Assembly: GCF_000372465.1 (NCBI RefSeq)
Contig: NZ_AQUZ01000041.1
Coordinates: forward strand, 883 to 64,882
DNA length: 64,000 bases
From: Kribbella catacumbae DSM 19601
GTDB lineage: Bacteria > Actinomycetota > Actinomycetes > Propionibacteriales > Kribbellaceae
Direction of reading: 5' to 3'
A program made the translations under genes and the position numbers. This document shows, piece by piece, positions 24,090-32,655 of this stretch (the first letter of the stretch is position 1; every line of letters begins with the position of its first letter). The notes beneath the pieces are model-generated. The model saw only the letters and a program-made list of their open reading frames with translations. It had not been told where the DNA came from and made no database searches.

Positions 24090-24606
24090 GGCGCTTCAGG
24101 ATGTCCTCGATCTCGTCGAACTCCGACGATTCCTGACCCTTCGCCGCCTTGGGGGCCTTGGCTGCCTTCGGGCGGTCCTGTTGGGTCTTGGCGGGCTTGC
24201 CGGCGCTGGCCGGAGCGGGTCCGCTGGCGGTCAGTTCACCGATCGCGTCAGCGGCCGGCCGGGTGGCGGGCTGGGGCTTGGCTGCCTTCTCCTTGCTTCC
24301 GCCGCGGCCCTTGGCCACGCCGGAGACGACGTAGAGCACGACCGAGACGCCGAACAGCGCCACGCCGGCCCACACGGTGGGGTTGAAGATCAGATGCGTG
24401 ATCCAGCTACTGACGGACTTCACCACGTCCCAGAGCAGCTCGAGCAGCCCGGTCAGGTACAGCGAGACCGGGAGCAGCGACCAGGCCACGCCGCGGACGC
24501 CCGAAGCGAGTCCGCGGCGCCGCCAGGCGGCCCACGAACCGATCAGGCCGAGCAGCGTGAGGCCGACACAGAACGGCAGCAGCGTCAGATCGTTGAAGTC
24601 AGGCAC
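24076..24606 (-). CDS. small membrane protein with charged C-terminal tail
   Basis: A 176-residue protein, start taken as GTG 24606 since residues upstream have no membrane-protein character and lie in the divergent promoter region. Three hydrophobic helices (~5-25, 38-62, 78-98) are followed by a Lys/Ala/Pro-rich cytoplasmic tail ending SSEFDEIEDILKRHGIN. I recognise no family beyond actinobacterial hypothetical membrane proteins. It diverges from the SseB gene and is upstream of the uridine-kinase-like gene, overlapping it by 14 bases. Confidence 0.7.
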   Translation of the reverse strand: MPDFNDLTLLPFCVGLTLLGLIGSWAAWRRRGLASGVRGVAWSLLPVSLYLTGLLELLWDVVKSVSSWITHLIFNPTVWAGVALFGVSVVLYVVSGVAKGRGGSKEKAAKPQPATRPAADAIGELTASGPAPASAGKPAKTQQDRPKAAKAPKAAKGQESSEFDEIEDILKRHGIN

Positions 24607-24702
24607 ATACCCAGGCTCGCACAGGTCTGCCACGAACCAAGGGGGAACAGCCCTGACACCACCCTGAAAGGGCCCCGGTCCGGGGTGCTGGACAATGGGT
24701 GG

Positions 24703-25191
24703 GTGCAACCGGAACGCAGGCTCGCTTTTACCGGCTTCGATGACGACGACGGGTCTGCTGACCCTGCGCTCAGCGCAGCCCTGCGGGCTCGGGATCAAGG
24801 GGCGATTCTGGCCGCGCTGACGAAGGCGCGGCTGCTGGTGCCTGTGGTGGCGATGCTGGGCGAGGTCGAGTACGACGAACGCGGGCTGGCGCACGACAAG
24901 ACCTCCGACATGGCCGTCGCGCTGCTCCAGGGACAGGACGGCCGGAACGCGTTGCTGGCGTTCACGAGCACTGAGAGTCTCGCGCGCTGGAGTCCCGAGG
25001 CGAGGCCGATGCCCGCCCAGTCGCAGCTGGTCGCTACCGCCGCGATCCAGGAGGGGGCCGCCGCCATCGTCATCGACGTGGCGGGCCCGGCGCCCGCAGT
25101 ACTGGAGACGGATGACGTACGCCGAATCGCCGCCGGCCTCCAGGTGGTCAGACTGGAAGACGGCGGCTATGGCTGGGTCACGACCGAGTGA
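24703..25191 (+). CDS. SseB N-terminal-domain protein
   Basis: A 162-residue soluble protein. The SseB domain spans ~20-110 with LLVPVVAMLGE and LLAFTSTESLARWSPEARP, typical of the actinobacterial enhanced-serine-sensitivity-like family. It lacks the C-terminal SseB domain of the enterobacterial protein. The GTG at 24703 is chosen; GTG 24685 is possible and adds six residues. Function in actinobacteria is unknown. It abuts the convergent permease gene with no spacer. Confidence 0.75.
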   Translation: MQPERRLAFTGFDDDDGSADPALSAALRARDQGAILAALTKARLLVPVVAMLGEVEYDERGLAHDKTSDMAVALLQGQDGRNALLAFTSTESLARWSPEARPMPAQSQLVATAAIQEGAAAIVIDVAGPAPAVLETDDVRRIAAGLQVVRLEDGGYGWVTTE

Positions 25192-27699
25192 TCAGCCGGC
25201 CGCGTCCATCGGCTTGACGCGCATCGCGATCCGGCCGGTGATGCCGGTGACCGGGAGGACCAGGAGCAGGACGAGCACGATCCAGCCGAGCAGGACCCAG
25301 ACCGGGCCGGACGGGATCGGCCAGCCGCGGGTCGCGATGGCGATCGGGAAGATGCTGAACGCTGCGGCGACCAGGCCGAGCAGGAGGACGAAGGCCGCGA
25401 TCACCAGGTTCTCCAGGTAGAGCATCTTGGCGACCTGCTTGCGGGTCGAACCGGTCAGCCGCTGCAGGCCGAACTCCCGGCGCCGGTCGAGGACCGCGAC
25501 GGCGATCGTGTTGATCGAGGCGATCGCGGTGTAGGCGATCGCGATCGCGGCGAGTAGGTAGCCGATCCAGGCGTCGATCCCGAGCCCGGCGTCGTACTCG
25601 GCCGACAGCAGGTCGCGGTCGCCGATGGTTGTCCCCGGCCACTTCTGCAGGTCGATCGCCTTCGGGTCCTTCGTCTTCAGCAGGATCTGCGTCGGCAGCC
25701 CGGCCGTCGTGTGCGCCGCCAACAGGGCCGAGGGCAACAAGATCGACTCGTATCCCGAAGTGCCGTCGACCAGCGCGACGATCTTCACCTTGACCAGCGC
25801 GTCGTCACCCAGCCGTACGCCGATCTGATCGCCGACTCCGACCTTCAGCTTCTTGGCCGCTCCCGGCGGCAGTGCGACTGTGTCTCCGGTCAGCTGGTCC
25901 AGTGATCCGGCGTGGACTTTCCCCTTGTAGACAGGGCCGTTCAGCCCAAGGAGCGGCCAGGGGTCGCTCGTGTGCGTGGTGTCGTACGGCTCCTCGATCC
26001 AGCCCTTGCTCCGGACCAACTCCGATGCCGCGGTCACTCCGCTCGTACTGCGAACCTGGTCGAACAGCCCGGCCGGAATGCCACCCACATCACTCGTGAT
26101 GACGGCGTCCGCGGACAGGTTGTCCGTGTAGGCCTCGACCGCGGCCTTCTGCTGCGTGGTCTGCGAGTAGATGTTGCCAAGGGCAATCGACGTTGCCAGC
26201 GTGATCGGTACCAGGATCGCCGCGAACTGCACGGCCCGGACCCTCAGGTTGATCGCGGCCAGCACGCCGTTGGTGCCGGCCCGTCGCTCGAGGAAGGCGG
26301 TGATGCGGGTGGTGAGCATCGTGCGGATCATCAACGGGCCGAGGACGGCGACCGCGATCGAACCGGTGAGCACTGCCGGCCCACCGATCGCGGCGGCGTT
26401 CGTGGGGCTCATGAAGATCGTGGAGACGCCGATTCCGACCGTGGCCACGGCGAACACCGCTCCGATGATCAGCCGGATCCTGCCGATCACCACGGGCGGT
26501 ACTGCGGCTTCTGTCAACGCCTGGATCGGTCTGATCCGGGCCGCGCGTCCGGCGGCGAAACCGACCGTCAGGCGCAGAATCACCAACGTCAGCAGGGCAG
26601 CGCCGACGAACGGCAGCGGACCTTGGTCGAAGCGCAGAGCCGGCGGCACGATCCCGTTGCCGGTCAGCATCCCGAAGATCCAGCCGCCCATCGTGCGGCC
26701 CAGGAGCAGCCCGGCGGCCAGCGCGATGATCGCGACCAGCATCGTCTCGGCGACGACCATCTTGTGCACCTGGCCCGGTGTCGCGCCGCTGGCCCGCAGT
26801 AGCGCGAGCTCCCGGCGGCGTTGCCGGACAGACAGCCCGATGGTCGCGGACACGACCAGCGCCATCACCACCGCGACCATGCCGCCGAAGACGCCCGACA
26901 GGATGATCAGCGGCAGACTCGTCGCGATCCCGGCGAACTCGGCCGCGCCCCGATCGTCACCGGTCAGCGCCGAGACGCCGTCGGGGAGTTCGAGCCGCTT
27001 GGCGAGGTCGCGCGCCGTAGTACCGGGCGTTGGGAAGACGCCGATTGCGTCGACTCGGGTGGGAGTGTCGGCGGCGGAGAAGAACACGGACGGTACGTCG
27101 ACCTTGTGCTCGGGTGAGGCCACGCCGGCTAGGACGAACTCGCGTTGGATGCCGCTGACGATCACGTTGATCTTGTCGCCGGGTTTGGCGCTGCCGGCCA
27201 GGCGGTTGTCGAGGACAACTTGGCCCGCGGCGGGCGCAGTACCGGCTGTGAGGTTGTAGGGGGTGAGCTCGGCTGATGCCCAGCCATGGCCGCCGACCCC
27301 CTCCGCCTTCCTTCCATTGCTTTCGCCGACCCCCTTCGCCTTCCTTCCCTTGCTTTCCTTTCCTTCCTTGCTTTGGGCAACTACTGCGGGAAAGGAGACA
27401 TCGGGGATTGCTTTCGCGACGCCCGGAATACTGGCTAGCTTGGCGACGAGTGCGGGGTCGACACCGCGGCGTTCTGGGTACGCGACGGAGCCGGAACCGT
27501 TCGGAGGGTGGTAGGCGGGGCGGCCGGTCACGATGATCGGTGCGGCGTCGAGGCGTTGTGGCGAGACGTTCAGGCGCAGCCCGGTCTCGAGCAGGCCGCC
27601 GGCGGCCGACATCAGTGAGCTGCCGAGCAGGACGGCGACGAAGATCGCCAGGAACGCCGCGGTACGGAAGCGCAGGCTGGACAGTGCCAGGCGGATCAT
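25192..27699 (-). CDS. MacB/FtsX-type ABC transporter permease
   Basis: An 835-residue membrane protein of the lipoprotein-export or drug-export (type VII) ABC class. Helix one is at residues ~12-32, followed by a large extracellular domain (~35-255), three helices with an FtsX core (~258-390), further helices near 400-470, a second extracellular domain (~500-700) and a final FtsX core (~715-825). The first extracellular domain contains a Lys/Gly-rich insert (~108-140) of 11-residue repeats encoded by a 33-bp tandem repeat. It shares an ATGA overlap with its ATPase gene. These transporters often export peptides or confer antibiotic resistance; here the substrate is unknown. Confidence 0.9.
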   Translation of the reverse strand: MIRLALSSLRFRTAAFLAIFVAVLLGSSLMSAAGGLLETGLRLNVSPQRLDAAPIIVTGRPAYHPPNGSGSVAYPERRGVDPALVAKLASIPGVAKAIPDVSFPAVVAQSKEGKESKGRKAKGVGESNGRKAEGVGGHGWASAELTPYNLTAGTAPAAGQVVLDNRLAGSAKPGDKINVIVSGIQREFVLAGVASPEHKVDVPSVFFSAADTPTRVDAIGVFPTPGTTARDLAKRLELPDGVSALTGDDRGAAEFAGIATSLPLIILSGVFGGMVAVVMALVVSATIGLSVRQRRRELALLRASGATPGQVHKMVVAETMLVAIIALAAGLLLGRTMGGWIFGMLTGNGIVPPALRFDQGPLPFVGAALLTLVILRLTVGFAAGRAARIRPIQALTEAAVPPVVIGRIRLIIGAVFAVATVGIGVSTIFMSPTNAAAIGGPAVLTGSIAVAVLGPLMIRTMLTTRITAFLERRAGTNGVLAAINLRVRAVQFAAILVPITLATSIALGNIYSQTTQQKAAVEAYTDNLSADAVITSDVGGIPAGLFDQVRSTSGVTAASELVRSKGWIEEPYDTTHTSDPWPLLGLNGPVYKGKVHAGSLDQLTGDTVALPPGAAKKLKVGVGDQIGVRLGDDALVKVKIVALVDGTSGYESILLPSALLAAHTTAGLPTQILLKTKDPKAIDLQKWPGTTIGDRDLLSAEYDAGLGIDAWIGYLLAAIAIAYTAIASINTIAVAVLDRRREFGLQRLTGSTRKQVAKMLYLENLVIAAFVLLLGLVAAAFSIFPIAIATRGWPIPSGPVWVLLGWIVLVLLLVLPVTGITGRIAMRVKPMDAAG
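27293..27376. repeat. 33-bp pyrimidine-rich tandem repeat inside the permease gene
   Basis: Two full 33-base units (27293-27325 and 27326-27358) plus a partial third (to about 27376) share CCGACCCCC-TTCGCCTTCC-type sequence. On the coding strand they give in-frame 11-residue units with a GRKA(K/E)GVG core. The stretch is almost pure C/T on the plus strand. Slippage here would change the length of the extracellular loop without a frameshift. Confidence 0.8.
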
Positions 27700-28436
27700 G
27701 TCGTCACCTTCAGTCGGGACAGCTTGGCGAGTTCCGCCGCGACGCTCTCGGCGGTCGGCGCGGGGGACTCAGAGACGATCTGGCTGTCGACCAGGAAGAC
27801 GACGTTGTCGGCGTACGAGGCGGCGACCGGGTCATGGGTGACCATCACGGTCGTCTGCCCGGAGGCCCGCGACTGGTCGCGCAGGAGAGCCAGGACTTCG
27901 AGCGCGGTCTGCGTGTCCAGCGCTCCGGTCGGCTCGTCCGCGAAGGTGATCGCGGCCGATCCGGCCAGGGCGCGGGCGATCGCGACGCGCTGTTGCTGGC
28001 CGCCCGACAGTTCGCTCGGGCGGTGCTTGGTGCGCTCGGCCAGACCTACGCGCTGGATCACCTCGGCCACCCAGGCCTGGTCCGGCGTGCGGCCCGCCAA
28101 GGTCAACGGCAGAACGATGTTCTGCTGCACGGTCAGCGCCGGCATTAGGTTGAACGCCTGGAAGACGAAGGCAACGTGGTCGCGGCGGAGCTCGGTCAAC
28201 TGGGTCTCGTTCAGGCCTTGCAGCGGTTTGCCGACCAGGTGCACCTGACCCGAGGTGGGCTCGTCCAGCCCGGCGGCACAGTGCAGCAGCGTGCTCTTGC
28301 CGGAGCCGGACGGGCCCATCACCGCGGTGAAGGTGCCTTGCTGGAAGGAGTGGCTGACCCCTCCCAGCGCGGTGACCGCGCTGGGGCCGGAGCCGTAGAC
28401 CTTCTGGACGTCGGTCAACTGGACGGGCGCGCTCAT
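27696..28436 (-). CDS. MacB-type ABC transporter ATP-binding protein
   Basis: A 246-residue ATPase of the LolD/MacB class. Walker A GPSGSGKST (~41-49), Q-loop FQAFNLMPALTV, signature LSGGQQQR and Walker B ITFADEPTGALD are all present. The ATG at 28436 overlaps the stop of the upstream small membrane gene in ATGA, and the same overlap joins its end to the permease start, so three genes are translated in series. The upstream in-frame ATG at 28541 lies inside the preceding gene and is rejected. Confidence 0.94.
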   Translation of the reverse strand: MSAPVQLTDVQKVYGSGPSAVTALGGVSHSFQQGTFTAVMGPSGSGKSTLLHCAAGLDEPTSGQVHLVGKPLQGLNETQLTELRRDHVAFVFQAFNLMPALTVQQNIVLPLTLAGRTPDQAWVAEVIQRVGLAERTKHRPSELSGGQQQRVAIARALAGSAAITFADEPTGALDTQTALEVLALLRDQSRASGQTTVMVTHDPVAASYADNVVFLVDSQIVSESPAPTAESVAAELAKLSRLKVTT

Positions 28437-28873
28437 CGGACAACCGTCGGGTCCAGCTGGGACCGGCGGTGGTAGGACTCGTGCGTCCACCAGAGGATGC
28501 CGACGCCGAGGCCGAGGCCGATGTCCGACCAGAGCCACCACGGCCAGTCGAGGTTGCCGAAGACGGCGAGCAGGAACCAGACCATGAACTGGATCACGCA
28601 GACTGCCAGCCAGCCGACTGAAGCGATCCGGAGCGCGAGGGTCAGCCCGCTCGGCGGTACTGCGTCGTGCAGGCCGGCGAGGACCTCGCGCAGGTCGCCG
28701 CGGCGGTGAGACTCGTTGAGCAGCCGGTGCCGGTTGGCTGCGTCCTGGGCGAACAACACTCCCTGCCGGGCCGCGCTCTCGATCTTGGCGTGGGCGGCTT
28801 GCTTGTCGGAGTAGCTGAGCTGCTGCTCGTCCGGGGAGATCAGCGGGCCGAGGGTGGTGTTCAGGGTGTTCAT
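28433..28873 (-). CDS. two-helix membrane protein of the MacB operon
   Basis: A 146-residue protein whose N-terminal ~75 residues (ISPDEQQLSYSDKQAAHAKIESAARQG..GDLREVLAGLHDAV) resemble the DUF1707 type, followed by two membrane helices (~84-106 and ~110-130). It is the first gene of the ABC operon and is coupled to the ATPase gene. It could be an accessory or regulatory subunit. A 183-base gap with a candidate operator region divides it from the TetR gene. Confidence 0.7.
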   Translation of the reverse strand: MNTLNTTLGPLISPDEQQLSYSDKQAAHAKIESAARQGVLFAQDAANRHRLLNESHRRGDLREVLAGLHDAVPPSGLTLALRIASVGWLAVCVIQFMVWFLLAVFGNLDWPWWLWSDIGLGLGVGILWWTHESYHRRSQLDPTVVR

Positions 28874-29056
28874 GATGGGGGTTCCTTTTTCTCCTGTGGC
28901 CCGCTTGGTCGCGGTGCCTGACGAGAAACAGCGTATGGATTGAACAGTTTCATCTTGGAGGGTCCTGGAGCCCGTTTCGGGGGTGGGGCTAGGTCCACCG
29001 GCCGCGGGGTGGCAGGTCTTCCTGCTTCCGGCGGTCGAGTGGGGAAGGATGGGGGC

Positions 29057-29779
29057 ATGAGTGACGAGCCGGCGCAGCTACCGCCCGGGCTCGCGCTGTC
29101 CTGGGGCGTCCAGCCCGTCCAGCGGCGCGGGCCCAAACCCGCGCTCACGGTGGAGCAGATCGTGGCCACCGGCATCGAGTTCGGCGACAGCCAGGGCTTC
29201 GAGGCGATCTCACTGCAGAGGATCGCGGCGCACCTCGGCGTCACAACCAATGCGATGTACCGCTACGTCAGCTCGAAGGACGAACTGATCGTGCTGGTCG
29301 CCGAAAAGGCCTGGGGGCGCGCACCGGAGTACATCGCGGCTGCTCCCGGGTGGCGGGCGGGTGCCGCGGCGTGGGTCAAGGCCCAGGTCGACCGGTACGC
29401 CGAACGCCCGTGGCTGCTCGACGTGCCCATTCGCGGGGCGCCGATGACGCCCAACCTGTTGCACTGGACGGAAACGATCCTGCGAGTGATGACGCCGACC
29501 GGCCTGAGCCAGCACGACGCCCTCGGCTGCGCGGTGCTCTTGGACGGCTCCGCCCGCACCTACGCAAACCTGGCCCGCCAACTAGCGGCGAGCGACCAGG
29601 CCCCGGTCGAGTCAGCGGCAGTCAGCGCGTTCCTCCTCCCGCGGTTGCAATCGGCAGGCTATGACCAGTTGGTCGCTCTTTACACGAACCACCAAGACAC
29701 CCTCGACGACGACCTCGACTTCGGCCTGGACCGAATCCTCGACGGCATCCAAGCCCTCATCGACCGCCGCACCCCTTAG
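29057..29779 (+). CDS. TetR-family regulator of the ABC operon
   Basis: A 240-residue regulator. The helix-turn-helix lies at ~40-75 (ISLQRIAAHLGVTTNAMYRYVSSKDEL), and the C-terminal ligand domain at ~100-235 resembles the TetR_C-type drug-sensing class. An ATG with GGAAGGA in front sets the start. It diverges from the MacB-type ABC operon, so it probably represses it and is released by the exported compound. No clear perfect palindrome was seen in the shared gap; GAAAC...GTTTC at about 28924-28951 is the best candidate. Confidence 0.87.
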   Translation: MSDEPAQLPPGLALSWGVQPVQRRGPKPALTVEQIVATGIEFGDSQGFEAISLQRIAAHLGVTTNAMYRYVSSKDELIVLVAEKAWGRAPEYIAAAPGWRAGAAAWVKAQVDRYAERPWLLDVPIRGAPMTPNLLHWTETILRVMTPTGLSQHDALGCAVLLDGSARTYANLARQLAASDQAPVESAAVSAFLLPRLQSAGYDQLVALYTNHQDTLDDDLDFGLDRILDGIQALIDRRTP

Positions 29780-29888
29780 CTGGCCGGACACCTCACCGCG
29801 CCCAGCTTGCGAGGGATGGGGAGAGCCGTTCCGGTACTCCGTTTGGGCGGCTGGCCGCTAGCCGGCTATCCGACCGATAGCGGGCTAC

Positions 29889-30062
29889 AGAGCCTGTTGG
29901 GAAATGGGTCTGGGGTTCGCGTTGTGTCCCGATCGACAGGAAGTAGTGCCGGTTCTGCGGTCGGCCGCGGTCTGCGTGAGCGTGGCGCGCGGCCGAACGG
30001 TCGACTACTTCCTGTCGGTCGGGACACAATCGGCCGCTGGCGAGCCAATTCGCACAGGCTCT
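29889..30062 (+). repeat. 174-bp nested-palindrome element, copy 1
   Basis: The 372-base gap after the TetR gene holds no gene but carries this element. Its ends AGAGCCTGTTGGGAA (29889) and its near-complement (ending 30062) are terminal inverted repeats. Inside, 26-base arms at 29922-29947 and 30004-30029 are inverted copies with one mismatch, and CGGCCGCG / GCGCGGCCG form a third pair near the centre. Copy 2 at 37451-37624 is about 97 % identical in the same orientation. CTAC flanks both ends (29885-29888 and 30061-30064), perhaps a target duplication. It looks like a MITE-like element or a structured repeat; no protein is encoded. Confidence 0.88.
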
Positions 30063-30151
30063 ACGGGCGGTTAGTCGTCCAGTAACCGGCTAGTCGTCCA
30101 GCAAGGCGGCAGCGGGTTGGTGGGTTTGGGGTGGGGTCGAGGTGAGGGGCG

Positions 30152-31321
30152 TCAGGAGGGGAGCGTGATCCGGACTGGGCCGGTGGTTCGGGCTTCGACC
30201 CAGGCGCGGTGGAAGGGGCTGCCGGGTGCGAGTTCGGCGCGGCGGGCGGGGTCGGTGCGGGGGTTGATCGGTGCTTTGAGTGTGGTGGCCGATTGAGGCG
30301 TGATGCCGGTGGAGCGGATGTCGGCGATCACGTCGGCGAGGGCCTGGGCGGCGGGTTTGCGTTGGTGGTCGACGGTGAAGAGGCCGAGGTCGTACTCGCG
30401 GTCGGGGAAGTCGAGGAGCCGTCGGTCGATGTCATGTGAGGACCACCAGGTGATGCCCCAGAGCGCGGGGTTGTGCACGACCACCTCGACCGTACGCCGG
30501 GTGAACTCCGCCTGCAGGTCGACCGGGATATCCGGCCCCGGTACGCCGATCTCCTGCAGCCATACAGGTCGTGAACTATCCAGCGAAGTCGCGGCCGCCA
30601 GCTCGACCAAGTAGTCGGCGTGCGTCAGCGTCGCCGGACCGAGCGGGCCGTCCACCCGTGAGACCCCGTTGAAAACCCACGAGTGGACGGTGCTCAGATC
30701 ACCCAGGTCGACGACATCGGCCGGGTGGAACGGGTGGTCGGGCTTATACCAGGCGTCGTCGAACACCGAATGCAGCGCGAGTACGTCGGGCGCGGCTTTT
30801 TTCAGCGTGAGTAACAAGTCGTGAGCCCAGCGGCTGGAGGCCTCCGGGGTCGTCGAGCTGTCCGGCCAGAGGTTGTTCACCTCGTTCCCGAGGGTGATGG
30901 CGAAGACGTTGGGTTTGGTGGCCACGGCGCGCGCCACCGCGTCGACGTACGCCGTCAGGCCGTCGCGGACGATCTCGCTCTCGAACAGGCTGCTGCGGTG
31001 CCAGGTGAGTACCCACGAGGGCAGGAAGTCGAAGCTCGACAGGTGCCCCTGGATCAGGTCGACCGCCACCGTCAGGTCGTGCTCGGCGGCGGCGTCGATC
31101 AGGTCGATCAGGTCGCCGATCGCGCCCTCGCGGATGATCGCCCGGTTCGGCTGGATCCAGGGCCAGATCGGGAACACCCGGACATGGTCCAGGCCGAGCC
31201 CGGCCAGGTCGGCGAAGTCCCGGCGAACCGCCACCGGGTCGTAGTCGAGCCAGCTGTAGAACCACCCCTGGGAGGGCACGTAGTTCGCGCCGAACCGGGG
31301 CGTGGCGGGATCCGAGAGCAT
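30152..31321 (-). CDS. glycoside hydrolase, GH5-like (clan GH-A)
   Basis: A 389-residue TIM-barrel hydrolase without a signal peptide, so likely cytoplasmic. The clan GH-A acid/base lies in ITLGNEVNN (~141-149), preceded by the usual Asn, and the nucleophile Glu lies in VWLQEIGVPG (~257-266). It begins FGANYVPSQGWFYSWLDYD. Likely an exo-acting beta-glycosidase or mannosidase-type enzyme on imported oligosaccharide; the exact specificity cannot be read. It diverges from nothing directly but a LacI-type operator overlaps its -10 box, and the message appears leaderless since the -10 ends 8 bases from the ATG. It belongs to the same regulon as the neighbouring ABC genes. Confidence 0.82.
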   Translation of the reverse strand: MLSDPATPRFGANYVPSQGWFYSWLDYDPVAVRRDFADLAGLGLDHVRVFPIWPWIQPNRAIIREGAIGDLIDLIDAAAEHDLTVAVDLIQGHLSSFDFLPSWVLTWHRSSLFESEIVRDGLTAYVDAVARAVATKPNVFAITLGNEVNNLWPDSSTTPEASSRWAHDLLLTLKKAAPDVLALHSVFDDAWYKPDHPFHPADVVDLGDLSTVHSWVFNGVSRVDGPLGPATLTHADYLVELAAATSLDSSRPVWLQEIGVPGPDIPVDLQAEFTRRTVEVVVHNPALWGITWWSSHDIDRRLLDFPDREYDLGLFTVDHQRKPAAQALADVIADIRSTGITPQSATTLKAPINPRTDPARRAELAPGSPFHRAWVEARTTGPVRITLPS

Positions 31322-31328
31322 GAAAAGG

Positions 31329-31345
31329 ATACTAAAACGGTTTAG
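31329..31345 (-). promoter_or_regulatory. leaderless promoter and LacI-type operator of the GH5-like gene
   Basis: CTAAAACGGTTTAG (31332-31345) is a near-perfect palindrome with the central CG typical of LacI-family operators. On the minus strand it overlaps a -10-like TAGTAT (31334-31329), which is only 7 bases before the ATG, implying a leaderless transcript. A related site lies before the binding-protein gene. Confidence 0.7.
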
Positions 31346-31541
31346 CCCAATCCGCCAGTTGGCCCAATAGACACCACTTGCAAGCGAGGTCGCGACGGGG
31401 TGGCGTGCGGGCTGGGAGGGAAGCGTGCCGGGGCGAGTGGTGGCCGGGGAAGGAGAGGTGTGCCGACGGGGTGGTGGCCGGGAAGGCGAGGTGAGGCGGG
31501 GAGGTATGCAGGGCTGGGATGGCGGGGGTGGGGCGGGTTGG

Positions 31542-32561
31542 TCAGGGGGTGGGTGGGGCGGTGGATTCGCGGACTGTGAGGACTGGGTCCGCGGTTCGGA
31601 GGTTGATCACCTTGGTGGGTTCGGCGATCACCTCGAGGAGTACTTCGGCGGCTTGGCGGCCGAACTCGAAGGTGTCTCGGGACAGTGCGGTCAGTGCCGG
31701 GTGCATCAACTGGGTCAGGATCGAGTCGTCGAACGCGACGATCGACAGGTCACCCGGTACCGAGACGCCCATCTCCATCGCGACGCCCAGCCCGGCCACC
31801 GCCATCACGTCGCTGTCGTAGACGATCGCGGTCGGCCGGTTCGCCTGGGAGAGCAGTTTGCGCGTGGTGGCAGCACCTTCGGCATCGCTGAAATCGGTGG
31901 TCAGCGACGGCGCGTCGAGCAGCCCCAGCCGGGGTACGGCGTCGCGGACCGCGCGGATCCGGCGCTGGGTGTGCTGGAAGTTCGGCGTACCGGCGACGTG
32001 CGCGATCCGGCGATGGCCGAGCGCGGCCAGGTAGTCCACGATCGAGAGCATCGCGTCGCGATCGTCGGCCCAGACGGAGGCGAGCGCTCCCTTTCCGCCG
32101 CGGCCGCCGATCACGACCGCGGGCAGTTCGAGTGCCCGGAGTGCCTCGATCCGCGGGTCCTTCACGGTCAGGTCGACCAGGATCACGCCGTCCACGCGAT
32201 GCTCGGAGGTCCAGCGCCGGTACACCTCGATCTCGGCGTCGGTGTCCTCGACGATCAGCAACTGCAGCGAGATCGAGCGGGCGGAAAGGCCGGACTGCAG
32301 GCCCGAGACGAGGTGCGCGAAGAACGGCTCGACGCCGAGAGTGCGGGCCGGCCGGGCGATCACCAGGCCGACGGAGTCGACCCGGGAGGCGCCCAGTGCG
32401 CGGGCCGCGCTGTGTGGTCGCCAGCTCATCTGTTCGGCGATCTGCAGGATCCTGGCCCGGGTCGCGTCACTCACCCCGGGCCGCCCGTTCAGTGCGAACG
32501 AGACAGCGCCCTTCGAGACGCCCGCCTTGTCAGCGATGTCTGCGATGGTCGGTCGCGCCAT
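31542..32561 (-). CDS. LacI-family regulator of the glycan locus
   Basis: A 339-residue repressor. The N-terminal helix-turn-helix TIADIADKAGVSKGAVSFAL (residues 5-24) with the hinge helix near 50-58 (SAARALGAS) precedes a periplasmic-binding-like sugar domain (~62-330). A strong AGGAGG precedes the ATG. It lies between the GH5-like gene and the divergent ABC operon; both have matching palindromes at their promoters, so it is very probably the local repressor, released by an imported sugar. The 220 bases between its end and the GH5-like start contain the operator and G-rich sequence but no gene. Confidence 0.92.
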   Translation of the reverse strand: MARPTIADIADKAGVSKGAVSFALNGRPGVSDATRARILQIAEQMSWRPHSAARALGASRVDSVGLVIARPARTLGVEPFFAHLVSGLQSGLSARSISLQLLIVEDTDAEIEVYRRWTSEHRVDGVILVDLTVKDPRIEALRALELPAVVIGGRGGKGALASVWADDRDAMLSIVDYLAALGHRRIAHVAGTPNFQHTQRRIRAVRDAVPRLGLLDAPSLTTDFSDAEGAATTRKLLSQANRPTAIVYDSDVMAVAGLGVAMEMGVSVPGDLSIVAFDDSILTQLMHPALTALSRDTFEFGRQAAEVLLEVIAEPTKVINLRTADPVLTVRESTAPPTP

Positions 32562-32587
32562 CTCGCCCTCCTGGTGTTGTTGTCCCC

Positions 32588-32638
32588 TTGACAGCGGATT
32601 CTACGATGTGGATAGTGCAGGAGCTATACCGGTTTATC
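32588..32638 (+). promoter_or_regulatory. sigma-70-type promoter with LacI-type operator at the start site
   Basis: TTGACA (32588-32593), a 17-base spacer and GATAGT (32611-32616) form a near-consensus housekeeping promoter. TATACCGGTTTA (32625-32636), a palindrome with one mismatch, lies at the predicted transcription start, matching the 31332-31345 site in its central CG and GGTTTA half. Binding there should block transcription of the ABC operon. Confidence 0.75.
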
Positions 32639-32655
32639 ACTTCAGGAGAATCCCC

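Noticed and set aside
28924..28951. GAAAC...GTTTC as the TetR operator
   Set aside because: Arms are only five bases and spaced widely; kept as a hint inside the TetR entry but not called.
31425..32591. 388-codon open frame antisense to the LacI gene
   Set aside because: Shadow frame with Gly/Arg-rich composition; the LacI protein is clear on the other strand.
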